The translations under genes and the position numbers were made by a program. This document shows positions 7,947 to 16,498 of a DNA stretch of 64,000 bases, one piece after another (the first letter of the stretch is position 1; every line of letters begins with the position of its first letter). Source of the stretch: Flavobacterium ajazii (GTDB lineage: Bacteria; Bacteroidota; Bacteroidia; Flavobacteriales; Flavobacteriaceae). Location of the stretch: assembly GCF_010614725.1 (NCBI RefSeq), contig NZ_JAAEHL010000002.1:248001-312000 (forward strand), in the 5' to 3' direction. Under the pieces are notes generated by a model, which was given only the letters and a program-made list of their open reading frames with translations, did not search any database and had not been told where the DNA came from.

Positions 7947-8849
7947 ATGATTACAAAAAGCCTTTATTTTTCAGCCATCATGGCTTTAACTTTTGGTTCA
8001 GGTTTCAGCCAGGACAAAAAACAACAGGACATAAAATCCATCAAATCCATGTGTGGCTGTTATGAAGTAAAATTTAACTTCACAGAAACATTTTCTTACC
8101 CAAAAGATTCTCTTAGCTACAAACCATCTGAAACCAAACATGAGTCGGCTTTGGAATGGGTAGAATTGGTAGAAGATACTCCAAATAAAATCTCAATGCA
8201 GCATTTATTGATTGTAAGCGATGATATGATTATTAAACACTGGAGACAGGACTGGTTATACGAAAACACAGATTTATATTTATTTGACAAAAACACTTCA
8301 TGGAAATATAAAAAACTGGATAAAAAAGCAGTAAAAGGACAATGGACTCAAAAAGTATATCAGGTAGACGACAGTCCTAGATACGAGGGAACTGCAACCT
8401 GGGTTCATGTAGACGGTCAGGATTACTGGGCAAATGTAACTGATGCCCCGCTGCCAAGAAGAGAGCATACAAAACGTAACGATTATAATGTTTTAAAAAG
8501 AAGAAACATTCACGAAATCACTTCAACAGGCTGGAATCATGAGCAAGACAATCAAAAGCTTGTGAGAGATGACAGCGGAAAAGATGTCCTGTTAGCTGAA
8601 GAAAAAGGTATGGACGTTTACACTAAAGTTGCAGACAGTAAATGTCTTGCAGGTCAAAAATGGTGGAAGGAAAATAATGCGCTTTGGAAAAATGTGCGTG
8701 ACAAATGGCAGACACTTTTTGAAAGACATAAAGACTTAAACTTAGAAGCTAAAGTAGACAAAAAATCACTTTATTCTCTTTTGTTTGATTTGAAACCAAA
8801 CGCAACAAAAGCAGAAACTGATGTAATTATCGACAAGTTTGTAAAATAA
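7947..8849 (+). CDS. DUF6607 family exported protein, linked to haem uptake
   Basis: 300 residues with a signal peptide (about 1-21, ending GFSQ). The mature part starts KSIKSMCGCYEVKFNF, then HWRQDWLYEN near residue 98, VKGQWTQKVYQVDDSPRYEG near 130 and PLPRREHTKRNDYNVLKR near 168, matching DUF6607. The family's biochemical role is unknown. Its gene is regularly found next to HmuY or TonB receptor genes in Flavobacteriia, and here it is divergent from hmuR with face-to-face promoters, so participation in haem acquisition or processing is a reasonable inference. The conserved CGC and several conserved His and Trp residues could serve ligand binding. It ends at a bidirectional terminator. Confidence 0.8.
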   Translation: MITKSLYFSAIMALTFGSGFSQDKKQQDIKSIKSMCGCYEVKFNFTETFSYPKDSLSYKPSETKHESALEWVELVEDTPNKISMQHLLIVSDDMIIKHWRQDWLYENTDLYLFDKNTSWKYKKLDKKAVKGQWTQKVYQVDDSPRYEGTATWVHVDGQDYWANVTDAPLPRREHTKRNDYNVLKRRNIHEITSTGWNHEQDNQKLVRDDSGKDVLLAEEKGMDVYTKVADSKCLAGQKWWKENNALWKNVRDKWQTLFERHKDLNLEAKVDKKSLYSLLFDLKPNATKAETDVIIDKFVK

Positions 8850-8871
8850 ATTGTTTTGTGTTAGTTGTTTA

Positions 8872-8904
8872 AAAAGCCGGTAAACTTAGAGTTTACCGGC
8901 TTTT
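8872..8904. terminator. bidirectional terminator between convergent genes
   Basis: Inverted repeat AAAAGCCGGTAAAC / GTTTACCGGCTTTT with a 5-nt loop (TTAGA). T-runs follow on both strands (8901-8907 on plus; complement of 8871-8875 on minus), serving the DUF6607 gene and the 8910-9626 gene. Confidence 0.9.
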
Positions 8905-8909
8905 TTTAT

Positions 8910-9626
8910 TTATTGTGCACATTCAGAATAAGTGATCACATGCTTTGTTAAATCTGTCCATTTTGGATCTGCAGAAGATTCTGCAATTAATTTCTCACAG
9001 CTTTTCCACAAAGGCAAAAACTCCTTTTTATAGTCTTTTTTCTTAAGCAAAAATGCAGGCTCATTCTTTTTTGCCACATAGAAAGATTTAATATCTCCCC
9101 CAACAAATTTTACTCCTCCTACTCCTAATGAAGCTGTTTTTTTTGCATAAGGATCACAATAAATTCTAAATTCTTTACTAAAAGAAGGATTCAGAAGCTG
9201 CATTAATAATTTTGTATTTTTCTTTTTAATCTTAACATCTGTAGTTTCAAAATAAGCATAACCATCATTTAAATGAGTCTCATTTAGCTTATCATCATTC
9301 CACTTTTTAAAATCTGATGCAAAATTTATTTTTTTTCCTAGATTATCAAGTCCACTTGGCGGTAAATACATGAATTTTATATCTTCCGGTTTCAGTTTAT
9401 GCTTTTTTCCTGATCCGTCTTGCAGTTTTATAAATTCGATTAAACCCTCATCTCTGTCAATATCTTTGATTGTCCCGTTTATTTCAGTACCGTCTGCCAA
9501 AGTTATATAAGCTGTCTTATTGTGCGAAAAACCATAAGAAGGTGCAACTAATTCCTGTGCACTAACTGAAATTGTACCAAACGCAAATAAAAGCGTTAGA
9601 AATTTAAAAGTTTGTTTTTTAATCAT
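8910..9626 (-). CDS. exported protein of unknown function
   Basis: 238 residues with a signal peptide (about 1-23, ending SVSAQ). I do not recognise the family. Residues 38-90 (TAYITLADGTEINGTIKDID, then LKPEDIKFMYLPP) look like a small beta-barrel that begins with an LADG-x-x-x-G-x-I turn, a pattern also seen in other Bacteroidota exported proteins with RNA-binding-like or PRC-like folds. The remainder is basic and Lys-rich (VKIKKKNTKLL; KKKDYKKEFLPLWKSC) and holds three cysteines, two near the C-terminus. It is transcribed alone, ends close to the shared terminator and starts after a gene-free 229 bp region. Confidence 0.6.
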   Translation of the reverse strand: MIKKQTFKFLTLLFAFGTISVSAQELVAPSYGFSHNKTAYITLADGTEINGTIKDIDRDEGLIEFIKLQDGSGKKHKLKPEDIKFMYLPPSGLDNLGKKINFASDFKKWNDDKLNETHLNDGYAYFETTDVKIKKKNTKLLMQLLNPSFSKEFRIYCDPYAKKTASLGVGGVKFVGGDIKSFYVAKKNEPAFLLKKKDYKKEFLPLWKSCEKLIAESSADPKWTDLTKHVITYSECAQ

Positions 9627-9854
9627 TGATATTAATTTAAATTACGCTTACTCTTACGATTTTCAGCTTACTCGATATTGTCAATTATTTACTTGAAATT
9701 GAATATTAACAAGGAAATTTAAACCAAATTTTCTTATTGTAAACATAGGGATAAAAAGCATATTTACAAATCAAAAAATATTTTTTTAGCAGAAAATTAA
9801 TCCTAAAATACAAACCTCCCAAACACAAAAAAACTTCTTTTTTAACAGATAAAA

Positions 9855-9894
9855 AAAAGAGCCAAATAGCTTTTTACAGTTATTTGGCTCTTTT
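9855..9894 (-). terminator. terminator of argS
   Basis: 14-bp inverted repeat (AAAAGAGCCAAATA / TATTTGGCTCTTTT) with a 12-nt loop. An A-run at 9851-9858 gives a T-run on the minus strand; it begins 21 nt after the argS stop codon. The rest of 9627-9850 shows no gene. Confidence 0.85.
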
Positions 9895-9915
9895 AAATTT
9901 AATTTTTATAAAGTT

Positions 9916-11694
9916 TTACATTCTCTCCGGAACCTCAATTCCTAATAATGAAAATGCTGATTTGATAACCTCAGCAACTTTTTGTGAAAGCTGTACCCTG
10001 AAGATTTTTTTAGTCAAATCTGCTTCACCCAAAATGTGAACCGATTGGTAGAATGAGTTGTATTCTTTTACCAGATCATAGGTGTAATTTGCAATTAAAG
10101 CAGGACTATGATTTTGAGCTGCGTTCTGAATTACCTCAGGGAAAAGTTCAATTTGTTTTACCAGTTCTTTTTCTTTTTCATGCAATTCTTCAATGGCTGT
10201 TTTCACAGAGAAATCAAAATCTGCTTTACGGATAATCGACTGGATTCTCGCATACGTATACTGAATAAACGGACCTGTATTTCCTGCAAAATCAACCGAT
10301 TCTTCAGGATTAAACAAAATACGTTTTTTAGGATCTACTTTTAAGATGTAATATTTTAAAGCACCAAGACCGATTGTCTGATATAATTTGGCTTTTTCTT
10401 CAGCAGAATAACTGTCTAATTTCCCCAAGTCTTCAGCAATTTGTTTAGCTGTAGCCGTCATATCATTCATCAAATCATCAGCATCTACAACTGTTCCTTC
10501 ACGGCTTTTCATTTTTCCGGATGGCAAATCAACCATTCCGTATGATAAATGATATAAGCTTGAAGCCCAATCAAAGCCTAACTTTTTAAGAATTAGAAAT
10601 AATACTTTGAAATGATAATCCTGCTCGTTACCTACAGTGTAAACCATTCCGCCAACGTCAGGCATATCTTTTACACGCTGAATCGCAGTTCCGATATCCT
10701 GAGTCATATAAACTGCAGTCCCGTCAGAACGCAGAACAATTTTACGATCAAGTCCTTCATCAGTCAGATCAATCCAGACTGAACCATCAGGATCTTTTTC
10801 AAAAACCCCTCTGTCAAGTCCAACCTGCACAACATCTTTTCCTAATAAATAGGTATTGCTTTCATAATAATATTTATCAAAATCAACTCCAAGGTTCGTG
10901 TAAGTTGTCGCAAAACCGTCATACACCCATTGGTTCATCATTTTCCAAAGTGTAATTACTTTTTCATCTCCTGCTTCCCATTTTTTCAGCATTTCCTGCG
11001 CTTCAATAATGATTGGCGCTTGTTTTTTGGCTTCTTCTTCAGTTTTGCCGGTTTCTATTAATAGGTTAATTTCTGTTTTATAAGCTTTATCAAACTCTAC
11101 ATAATATTTACCAACTAATTTATCGCCTTTTAAACCGGAAGTCTGAGGAGTTTCACCGTTCCCGAATTTCTCCCAGGCCAGCATCGATTTACAGATATGG
11201 ATTCCACGGTCGTTGATAATTTGTGTTTTATATACTTTTTTACCGGAAGCCTTCAAAATTTCAGCTACAGAATAACCCAATAAATTATTACGAACGTGAC
11301 CTAAGTGTAAAGGTTTATTAGTATTAGGAGAAGAATATTCTACCATTACAGCTTTATCTTCCGGATTTGGAGTTACATAACCAAACTTGTCACTGTCTTT
11401 TATCCCATTAAAGAAATTCAGATAATAACGATCAGAAATCACAATATTCAGGAAACCCGAAACAACATTAAAGCGGGCTACTTCTGTAACATTTTCAACC
11501 AGATAGGTTCCTATTTTATTTCCTAATTCGGCAGGATTGCTTTTAATCACTTTCAATAAAGGAAAAATTACCATTGTTATATCTCCTTCAAACTCTTTTC
11601 GGGTAGCCTGAAATTCGATTTTATCCACAGTAACATCAAATAATGCCTGAATGGCGCTTTGTATAGAAGGTGTAAGAATTTGTGATAATGACAT
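9916..11694 (-). CDS. argS: arginyl-tRNA synthetase
   Basis: 592 residues, the usual length. It charges tRNA-Arg with arginine in the cytoplasm. The N-terminal additional domain of class Ia ArgRS spans about residues 1-110; the HIGH motif appears as HLGH near residue 130 (SSPNTNKPLHLGHVRNN); the KMSKS region appears as GKMKSREG near residue 400; the DALR anticodon-binding domain lies at the C-terminus, ending FSLLGIEVPERM. The start ATG follows a -7 box by 21 nt. It is a single-gene transcript between its own promoter and terminator. Nothing unusual. Confidence 0.97.
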   Translation of the reverse strand: MSLSQILTPSIQSAIQALFDVTVDKIEFQATRKEFEGDITMVIFPLLKVIKSNPAELGNKIGTYLVENVTEVARFNVVSGFLNIVISDRYYLNFFNGIKDSDKFGYVTPNPEDKAVMVEYSSPNTNKPLHLGHVRNNLLGYSVAEILKASGKKVYKTQIINDRGIHICKSMLAWEKFGNGETPQTSGLKGDKLVGKYYVEFDKAYKTEINLLIETGKTEEEAKKQAPIIIEAQEMLKKWEAGDEKVITLWKMMNQWVYDGFATTYTNLGVDFDKYYYESNTYLLGKDVVQVGLDRGVFEKDPDGSVWIDLTDEGLDRKIVLRSDGTAVYMTQDIGTAIQRVKDMPDVGGMVYTVGNEQDYHFKVLFLILKKLGFDWASSLYHLSYGMVDLPSGKMKSREGTVVDADDLMNDMTATAKQIAEDLGKLDSYSAEEKAKLYQTIGLGALKYYILKVDPKKRILFNPEESVDFAGNTGPFIQYTYARIQSIIRKADFDFSVKTAIEELHEKEKELVKQIELFPEVIQNAAQNHSPALIANYTYDLVKEYNSFYQSVHILGEADLTKKIFRVQLSQKVAEVIKSAFSLLGIEVPERM

Positions 11695-11715
11695 GTAAAC
11701 TTATTTTAAAGTGAG

Positions 11716-11723
11716 CAAATATA
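11716..11723 (-). promoter_or_regulatory. -7 promoter element of argS
   Basis: Minus-strand TATATTTG, perfect TAnnTTTG, 21 nt upstream of the argS ATG. Confidence 0.6.
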
Positions 11724-11980
11724 CTGCTTATTCATCAATTAGAGAAAACGAAAAACATATTAAATAATGACTGACAATTCGAAATTCTCAAAATCACACC
11801 TGCTTTAATTGTTAAAATTATCAAAAAACCAAAACGTTAATCTCCTACGAAACAACACATCTGAAAAAAAATATTTTTTTACTGTTAATTTTTTGTAACA
11901 AATCGCAGGCAAAAAGGTCTTATTAAAAAAATTGAAACACAATCATCATCAATCAAATCAAAATAATCAATTATCAAATT

Positions 11981-14374
11981 ATGAAATTAAAATTCTTTCT
12001 GTTCGCATTACTGGGGGTAATTGCAACAGCGAATGCCCAAAATTCGGGAACGGTTTCGGGAAAAATTATTGAAAAATCGAATAACTCACCCATTTCTTAT
12101 GCTACAGTTTCAATTAAAGAAAACGGAAAAGTAATTTCAGGTGTAAACACAGACGACAACGGGGATTTTACAATTAAAAACCTGGCTTTAAAAAGTTACA
12201 CAATCGAGATTCAATATATTGGTTTCAGAAAATATATTGGGTCTGTAATTTTAAGCGAAAACAAAAAATCGGCTACAGTAAATGTTTCCCTTGAAGAAGA
12301 AGCAACACAACTGAAAGGCGTGAATGTTGTAGCGGAACGTTCTACTATTGAACAAAAAACCGACCGCAAAGTAATTAATGTTGGTAAAGACTTAACTACT
12401 GCGGGTGCTTCAGCATCTGATATCATGAATAACATTCCATCCGTAAATGTAGATCAGGACGGAAAACTTTCGCTGCGCGGAAACGATAATGTACGTGTAT
12501 TAATTGACGGAAGACCAACAAATCTTGATCCGGCACAATTGCTAAAACAAATTCCGTCTACGTCTATCAAAAAAATTGAACTGATTACAAATCCAAGTGC
12601 AAAATACAATCCGGAAGGAATGTCGGGAATCATCAATATTGTATTGCACAAAAATGCTAATACAGGTTTTAACGGAACTTACAGCGGTGGAATTACCTTT
12701 GGACAAACTGCAAAATACAATCAGTCTTTAGACCTAAATTACAAAACCGGAAAAGTAAATTTCTTTGGAAATGCAGGTAATAATTTTGGAACTCATTTTA
12801 ACGACGGGTTTATCACAAAAACTGACAAAACCATTATTCAGAATTTAGACATTACCAATGAAGACGATTCCTATTTATACAAAGTCGGAATGGATTATCT
12901 AATCAATGACCACAACACTTTGTCTTTTTATACCACTCAAAACAAAGCTACAGGCCTTGGTTATGTGAACACTGATATTGACTACATTAATTCACCTGAT
13001 AACATTGTAAATATGTACCAAAAATCAAAATATCAGGGACCAAACAAAACCGGAACTTATAATTTTGCTTACAAACATATCTTCAAAAAAGAAGGACACA
13101 CTTTAGATTTTGAAGGAAACTATAGCGACACTGAAGAAACTCAGAATGCGACTTTTGACACAGAAACTACAAAAACTGATAACACATCCAGCAGTGTTGT
13201 GTACAATGATTTTATAAATGACGAAAGAAAGCTGACCACTTTGAATGTTGACTATGTAAATCCGTTAAACGAAAAAACCACTTTTGAAGCAGGTGCAGAA
13301 GCCAGAATAACCAGAACCGATAATAACTATACAACAGATAATTCTTTGGTTACTGATAAAGTTTCTTATTATACTTATGATACTGATATCTATTCTGCTT
13401 ATATAACTTTTGGTCAAAAATTCACTAAATTCAATTATCAGTTAGGAGTACGCTTTGAAAGCTATAAAGTTGTCGCTAACCTAAATTCAGGTCAGGATAA
13501 ATTTGACGATGATTATATTACCTTATATCCATCTGCTTATTTAACGTATAATTTAAATGAGAAAAACATTTTGCAGCTAAGTTACAGCCGTCGTGTAGAC
13601 CGCCCAAGTTTAGAACAGACAAAACCTTTCCGTGAGTTTTCAACACCGTTAGTCACTTCAGTAGGAAATTCTGATCTGAGACCTCAGTTTACTAATTCTA
13701 TTGAAGCAAATTATACAAAGACAATGGAGAAAGGAAGCTTTACAACTGGTGTGTTTTTCAGAAGTATCAATGACCAAATAAGCAGAACTTTAAGTCCTGA
13801 TCCGAGTAATCCGGGTTACAAACAAATTTTAAGCTTCACAAATTACGATCATAATACTGCTTATGGGTTTGAAGTTTCATTAAACTATAAATTAACTAAA
13901 TGGTGGGATATTCAGCCTTCTATTGATTTTTCAAGCATTAAACAACAAGGAGTTGTGTTTAAAGATGCTAATTCACCAGAGGAGCGTAACGTAACAACTT
14001 CTGCATTTAACGCCCGAATGAATTCTAACTTTAAAACCTCAAAACGCTTAAGCTTTTTATTATTTGGTTTTTACAGAGGGCCAGTTGAAGATGTACAGCA
14101 GGAAAGAAAACAAATGTACAAAATGGACATTGGTTCACGCTATACTTTGTTAGACAGCAAAATGAATATAAGTTTACGTTTTAATGACGTTTTCAATACC
14201 ATGAAATATGCGTTTGATACCGATTATCCTTACCCACAATCAGGACAATTTACATGGGAAAGCCAAACCGTTTATTTAGGTTTAACCTATAATTTTGGTG
14301 GAGGTAAAATCAAAAATTTACAGCGTAAACAAAGAGAAGACAACACCAATAAAGGTGGCGGCGGAATGTTTTAA
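11981..14374 (+). CDS. TonB-dependent outer-membrane receptor, CarboxypepD_reg and OMP_b-brl_3 type
   Basis: 797 residues: signal peptide (about 1-19, ending ANAQ); a carboxypeptidase-regulatory-like domain (about 22-105; GTVSGKIIEKSNNSPISYAT); a plug-like domain (about 115-225; DIMNNIPSVNVDQDGKLSLRG; VLIDGRPTNLDP; IKKIELITNPSAKYNPEGMS); then a large barrel of the OMP_b-brl_3 family ending near LGLTYNFGGG. A basic, Gly-rich tail (KIKNLQRKQREDNTNKGGGG) follows. Substrate is not identifiable: there is no SusD partner. Proteins of this type occur in many copies in Flavobacterium. The 286-bp region upstream shows no perfect -7 box. Its transcript ends at the terminator shared with cutC. Confidence 0.87.
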   Translation: MKLKFFLFALLGVIATANAQNSGTVSGKIIEKSNNSPISYATVSIKENGKVISGVNTDDNGDFTIKNLALKSYTIEIQYIGFRKYIGSVILSENKKSATVNVSLEEEATQLKGVNVVAERSTIEQKTDRKVINVGKDLTTAGASASDIMNNIPSVNVDQDGKLSLRGNDNVRVLIDGRPTNLDPAQLLKQIPSTSIKKIELITNPSAKYNPEGMSGIINIVLHKNANTGFNGTYSGGITFGQTAKYNQSLDLNYKTGKVNFFGNAGNNFGTHFNDGFITKTDKTIIQNLDITNEDDSYLYKVGMDYLINDHNTLSFYTTQNKATGLGYVNTDIDYINSPDNIVNMYQKSKYQGPNKTGTYNFAYKHIFKKEGHTLDFEGNYSDTEETQNATFDTETTKTDNTSSSVVYNDFINDERKLTTLNVDYVNPLNEKTTFEAGAEARITRTDNNYTTDNSLVTDKVSYYTYDTDIYSAYITFGQKFTKFNYQLGVRFESYKVVANLNSGQDKFDDDYITLYPSAYLTYNLNEKNILQLSYSRRVDRPSLEQTKPFREFSTPLVTSVGNSDLRPQFTNSIEANYTKTMEKGSFTTGVFFRSINDQISRTLSPDPSNPGYKQILSFTNYDHNTAYGFEVSLNYKLTKWWDIQPSIDFSSIKQQGVVFKDANSPEERNVTTSAFNARMNSNFKTSKRLSFLLFGFYRGPVEDVQQERKQMYKMDIGSRYTLLDSKMNISLRFNDVFNTMKYAFDTDYPYPQSGQFTWESQTVYLGLTYNFGGGKIKNLQRKQREDNTNKGGGGMF

Positions 14375-14420
14375 TCCTTTCTTACTTAAATCAGTTTAAT
14401 TTTAATAAACACTTGTAGAG

Positions 14421-14455
14421 AAAAGTCCTGAAGTTTGCCAGCTTCAGGACTTTTT
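14421..14455. terminator. bidirectional terminator shared with the end of cutC
   Basis: Stem AGTCCTGAAG (14424-14433) / CTTCAGGACT (14442-14451), 8-nt loop, T-run at 14451-14455 on plus and A-run at 14421-14424 on the other side. The cutC stop codon (14444-14446) lies inside the right arm. Confidence 0.88.
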
Positions 14456-15130
14456 ATTTTGTAAATGAATCAATAATGACTTTATTTCATCTGGACTGGC
14501 TATTATAGAATCATCTGTAATAGCAGAAGAATGATAAAATGAAGGCTCTAATTTTTGTTTTAATAAATGAATATTTGAGGATCTCAAACCGCCTCCTGGC
14601 ATGATTACAATTCTGCCTTTTGCCTGTTCCTGAATTTTTTCTATTACCAAAATTCCTTCTACAACATTTTTTTCCTGTCCGGATGTCAAAATTGTTTTGA
14701 AACCACAATCAATTACATCTTCAAGAGATTCCTGGACATTTTTAACAACATCAAAAGCACGATGAAAAGTACAAGGGCATGAACCTGCTAAATTGACCAG
14801 CTCCTTATTTCGAATTTTATCTACACTGCCATCAGAATTTAAAATCCCAAAAACAAACCCATCAATTCCTAATTTGGTAAATTTTTGAATATCTTCTTTC
14901 ATTTGAACAAAATCTTCATTTGAATAGACAAAATCTCCACCTCTGGGTCTAATAATTACGTGCATCTTAATGGTTAACTTCTCCTTGACTTTTTCTGCCA
15001 GAATATAGTTTGGTGTCGTTCCTCCAAGCTCCATGTTTTCGCATAATTCTATGCGGTCAGCCCCATTTTCTTCAGCAATGACAGCAGATTCATAATTAAA
15101 ACAGGCTATTTCTAATTGATTTTTCTTCAT
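14444..15130 (-). CDS. cutC: CutC family protein (copper homeostasis)
   Basis: 228 residues, a TIM-barrel of the CutC family. Diagnostic segments: LEIACFNYESAVIAEENGADRIELCENMELGG at the N-terminus (residues 6-37 region), MHVIIRPRGGDFVYSNEDF near 57, FGILNSDGSVD near 98, CTFHRAFDVV near 121 and IMPGGGLRSSNI near 176. The family is named for copper tolerance in E. coli, but the enzymatic role is uncertain and a cytoplasmic location is expected. The last codons overlap the terminator hairpin shared with the upstream convergent receptor gene. It lies 104 nt downstream of the fabH-like gene, separated from it by a terminator. Confidence 0.92.
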   Translation of the reverse strand: MKKNQLEIACFNYESAVIAEENGADRIELCENMELGGTTPNYILAEKVKEKLTIKMHVIIRPRGGDFVYSNEDFVQMKEDIQKFTKLGIDGFVFGILNSDGSVDKIRNKELVNLAGSCPCTFHRAFDVVKNVQESLEDVIDCGFKTILTSGQEKNVVEGILVIEKIQEQAKGRIVIMPGGGLRSSNIHLLKQKLEPSFYHSSAITDDSIIASPDEIKSLLIHLQNKKS

Positions 15131-15185
15131 GATTAAGTACTAAAAAAGATTTTGACAGCAGTCGGTTTGATATTGGGTATAAAAA

Positions 15186-15210
15186 AACCTACTCTAAAAA
15201 CGAGCAGGTT
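15186..15210 (-). terminator. terminator of the fabH-like gene
   Basis: 9-bp stem (AACCTACTC / GAGCAGGTT, one pair being G-U on the minus-strand transcript) with a 7-nt loop, followed on the minus strand by a T-run (complement of 15181-15187). Confidence 0.75.
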
Positions 15211-15234
15211 TAAATTTATTAGATTGGTTATTAA

Positions 15235-16242
15235 TTACCATTTTATAATAGCACTTGCCCAGGTAAATCCACTTCCGAAAGCAGCTAAAACAACTGTATC
15301 ACCGGACTTAATTTTTCCTTGTTCCCAGGCTTCTGTCAATGCGATTGGAATTGATGCTGCAGTTGTATTTCCGTACTTCTGAACATTGTTATGCACCTGA
15401 TCATCTGTCAATTTGAATTTATTCTGAATGAATTGGGAGATTCTCAAATTTGCCTGATGCGGAATCAGCATATCAATATCCGAAACCTGTAAGCCATTTG
15501 CTTCTAAACCTTCATTGATAACTTCTGCAAAACGAACAACTGCATTTTTAAATACAAATTGTCCATTCATATATGGGTAGTAACTTTCGTCATTAGGATC
15601 ATTATCAGCAATAATATCGGTTACCCAACGCGCTCCCATCCCCGGTGCCTGCAAAGCCAGTTCTTCGGCATGCTGGCCTTCTGAATGCAAATGAGTTGAT
15701 AAAATTCCTTTGGTCAAATCTTCTTCACGGCTTAAAACTGCCGCTCCTGCCCCATCTCCAAAAATTACAGAAACTCCGCGTCCACGTGTGGTCATATCTA
15801 ATCCTGTTGAATGTACTTCTGAACCAATAACCAAAATATTTTTATACATTCCGGTTTTAATATATTGATCCGCAACAGATAATGCGTACACAAAACCGGA
15901 ACATTGATTTCTGACATCCAAAGCTCCAACAGTTCTTAATCCTAAATCACGCTGAACTAAAACTCCAGGTCCTGGAAAATAATAATCAGGGCTCAGTGTA
16001 GCAAAAACTACAAAATCAATATCTTCTTTGGCAATACCAGAACGTTCTATTGCAATTTTAGCTGCTTTTACCCCCATTGAAGTTGTGGTATCCTCTCCAC
16101 GAATGATATGTCTGCGCTCCTGAATCCCTGTTCGCTCCTGAATCCACTCATCATTGGTATCCATAATCTTAGACAAATCATCATTTGTCACCACATTTGA
16201 AGGAACGTAAAATCCTAATCCCGCTATTCTTGAATGATACAT
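15235..16242 (-). CDS. fabH: 3-oxoacyl-ACP synthase III family protein (KAS III)
   Basis: 335 residues from ATG 16242. KAS III condenses acetyl-CoA or another acyl-CoA with malonyl-ACP to start fatty-acid synthesis. The catalytic triad is present: Cys114 (RNQCSGFVYA), His in IPHQANLRI and Asn in KYGNTTAAS; the C-terminus GSGFTWASAIIKW is typical. An in-frame TTG 33 nt upstream (16275) would add 11 residues, but it is part of the TAnnTTTG promoter box at 16273-16280 and so cannot be translated from that promoter. Flavobacteria often carry a second fabH elsewhere, so this copy may supply a special acyl chain. It has its own promoter and terminator. Confidence 0.92.
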   Translation of the reverse strand: MYHSRIAGLGFYVPSNVVTNDDLSKIMDTNDEWIQERTGIQERRHIIRGEDTTTSMGVKAAKIAIERSGIAKEDIDFVVFATLSPDYYFPGPGVLVQRDLGLRTVGALDVRNQCSGFVYALSVADQYIKTGMYKNILVIGSEVHSTGLDMTTRGRGVSVIFGDGAGAAVLSREEDLTKGILSTHLHSEGQHAEELALQAPGMGARWVTDIIADNDPNDESYYPYMNGQFVFKNAVVRFAEVINEGLEANGLQVSDIDMLIPHQANLRISQFIQNKFKLTDDQVHNNVQKYGNTTAASIPIALTEAWEQGKIKSGDTVVLAAFGSGFTWASAIIKW

Positions 16243-16272
16243 ACTTTTATTATTTGTTAAAAATTTGGACTG

Positions 16273-16280
16273 CAAATTTA
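16273..16280 (-). promoter_or_regulatory. -7 promoter element of the fabH-like gene
   Basis: Minus-strand TAAATTTG, perfect TAnnTTTG, 30 nt upstream of the ATG at 16242. Its last three bases are the TTG of a spurious upstream start. Confidence 0.65.
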
Positions 16281-16498
16281 AGTATACTTTAAAACATTAA
16301 TGTACAAATTACTACTTTTTTCGTAATTAACAATTCTATTTTGTTTTTAAAATTATCACAGCTTCTTTGATTGTTTAAAAAAAATGCTTTTGTTTAATAA
16401 ATCTAAAAAACACAACGAAAACAATAAAAATGTAACATAATTACAATACTTTAGTCTAACTAAATACATCTGCAATTTTTAACATAAAAATTTAAATT

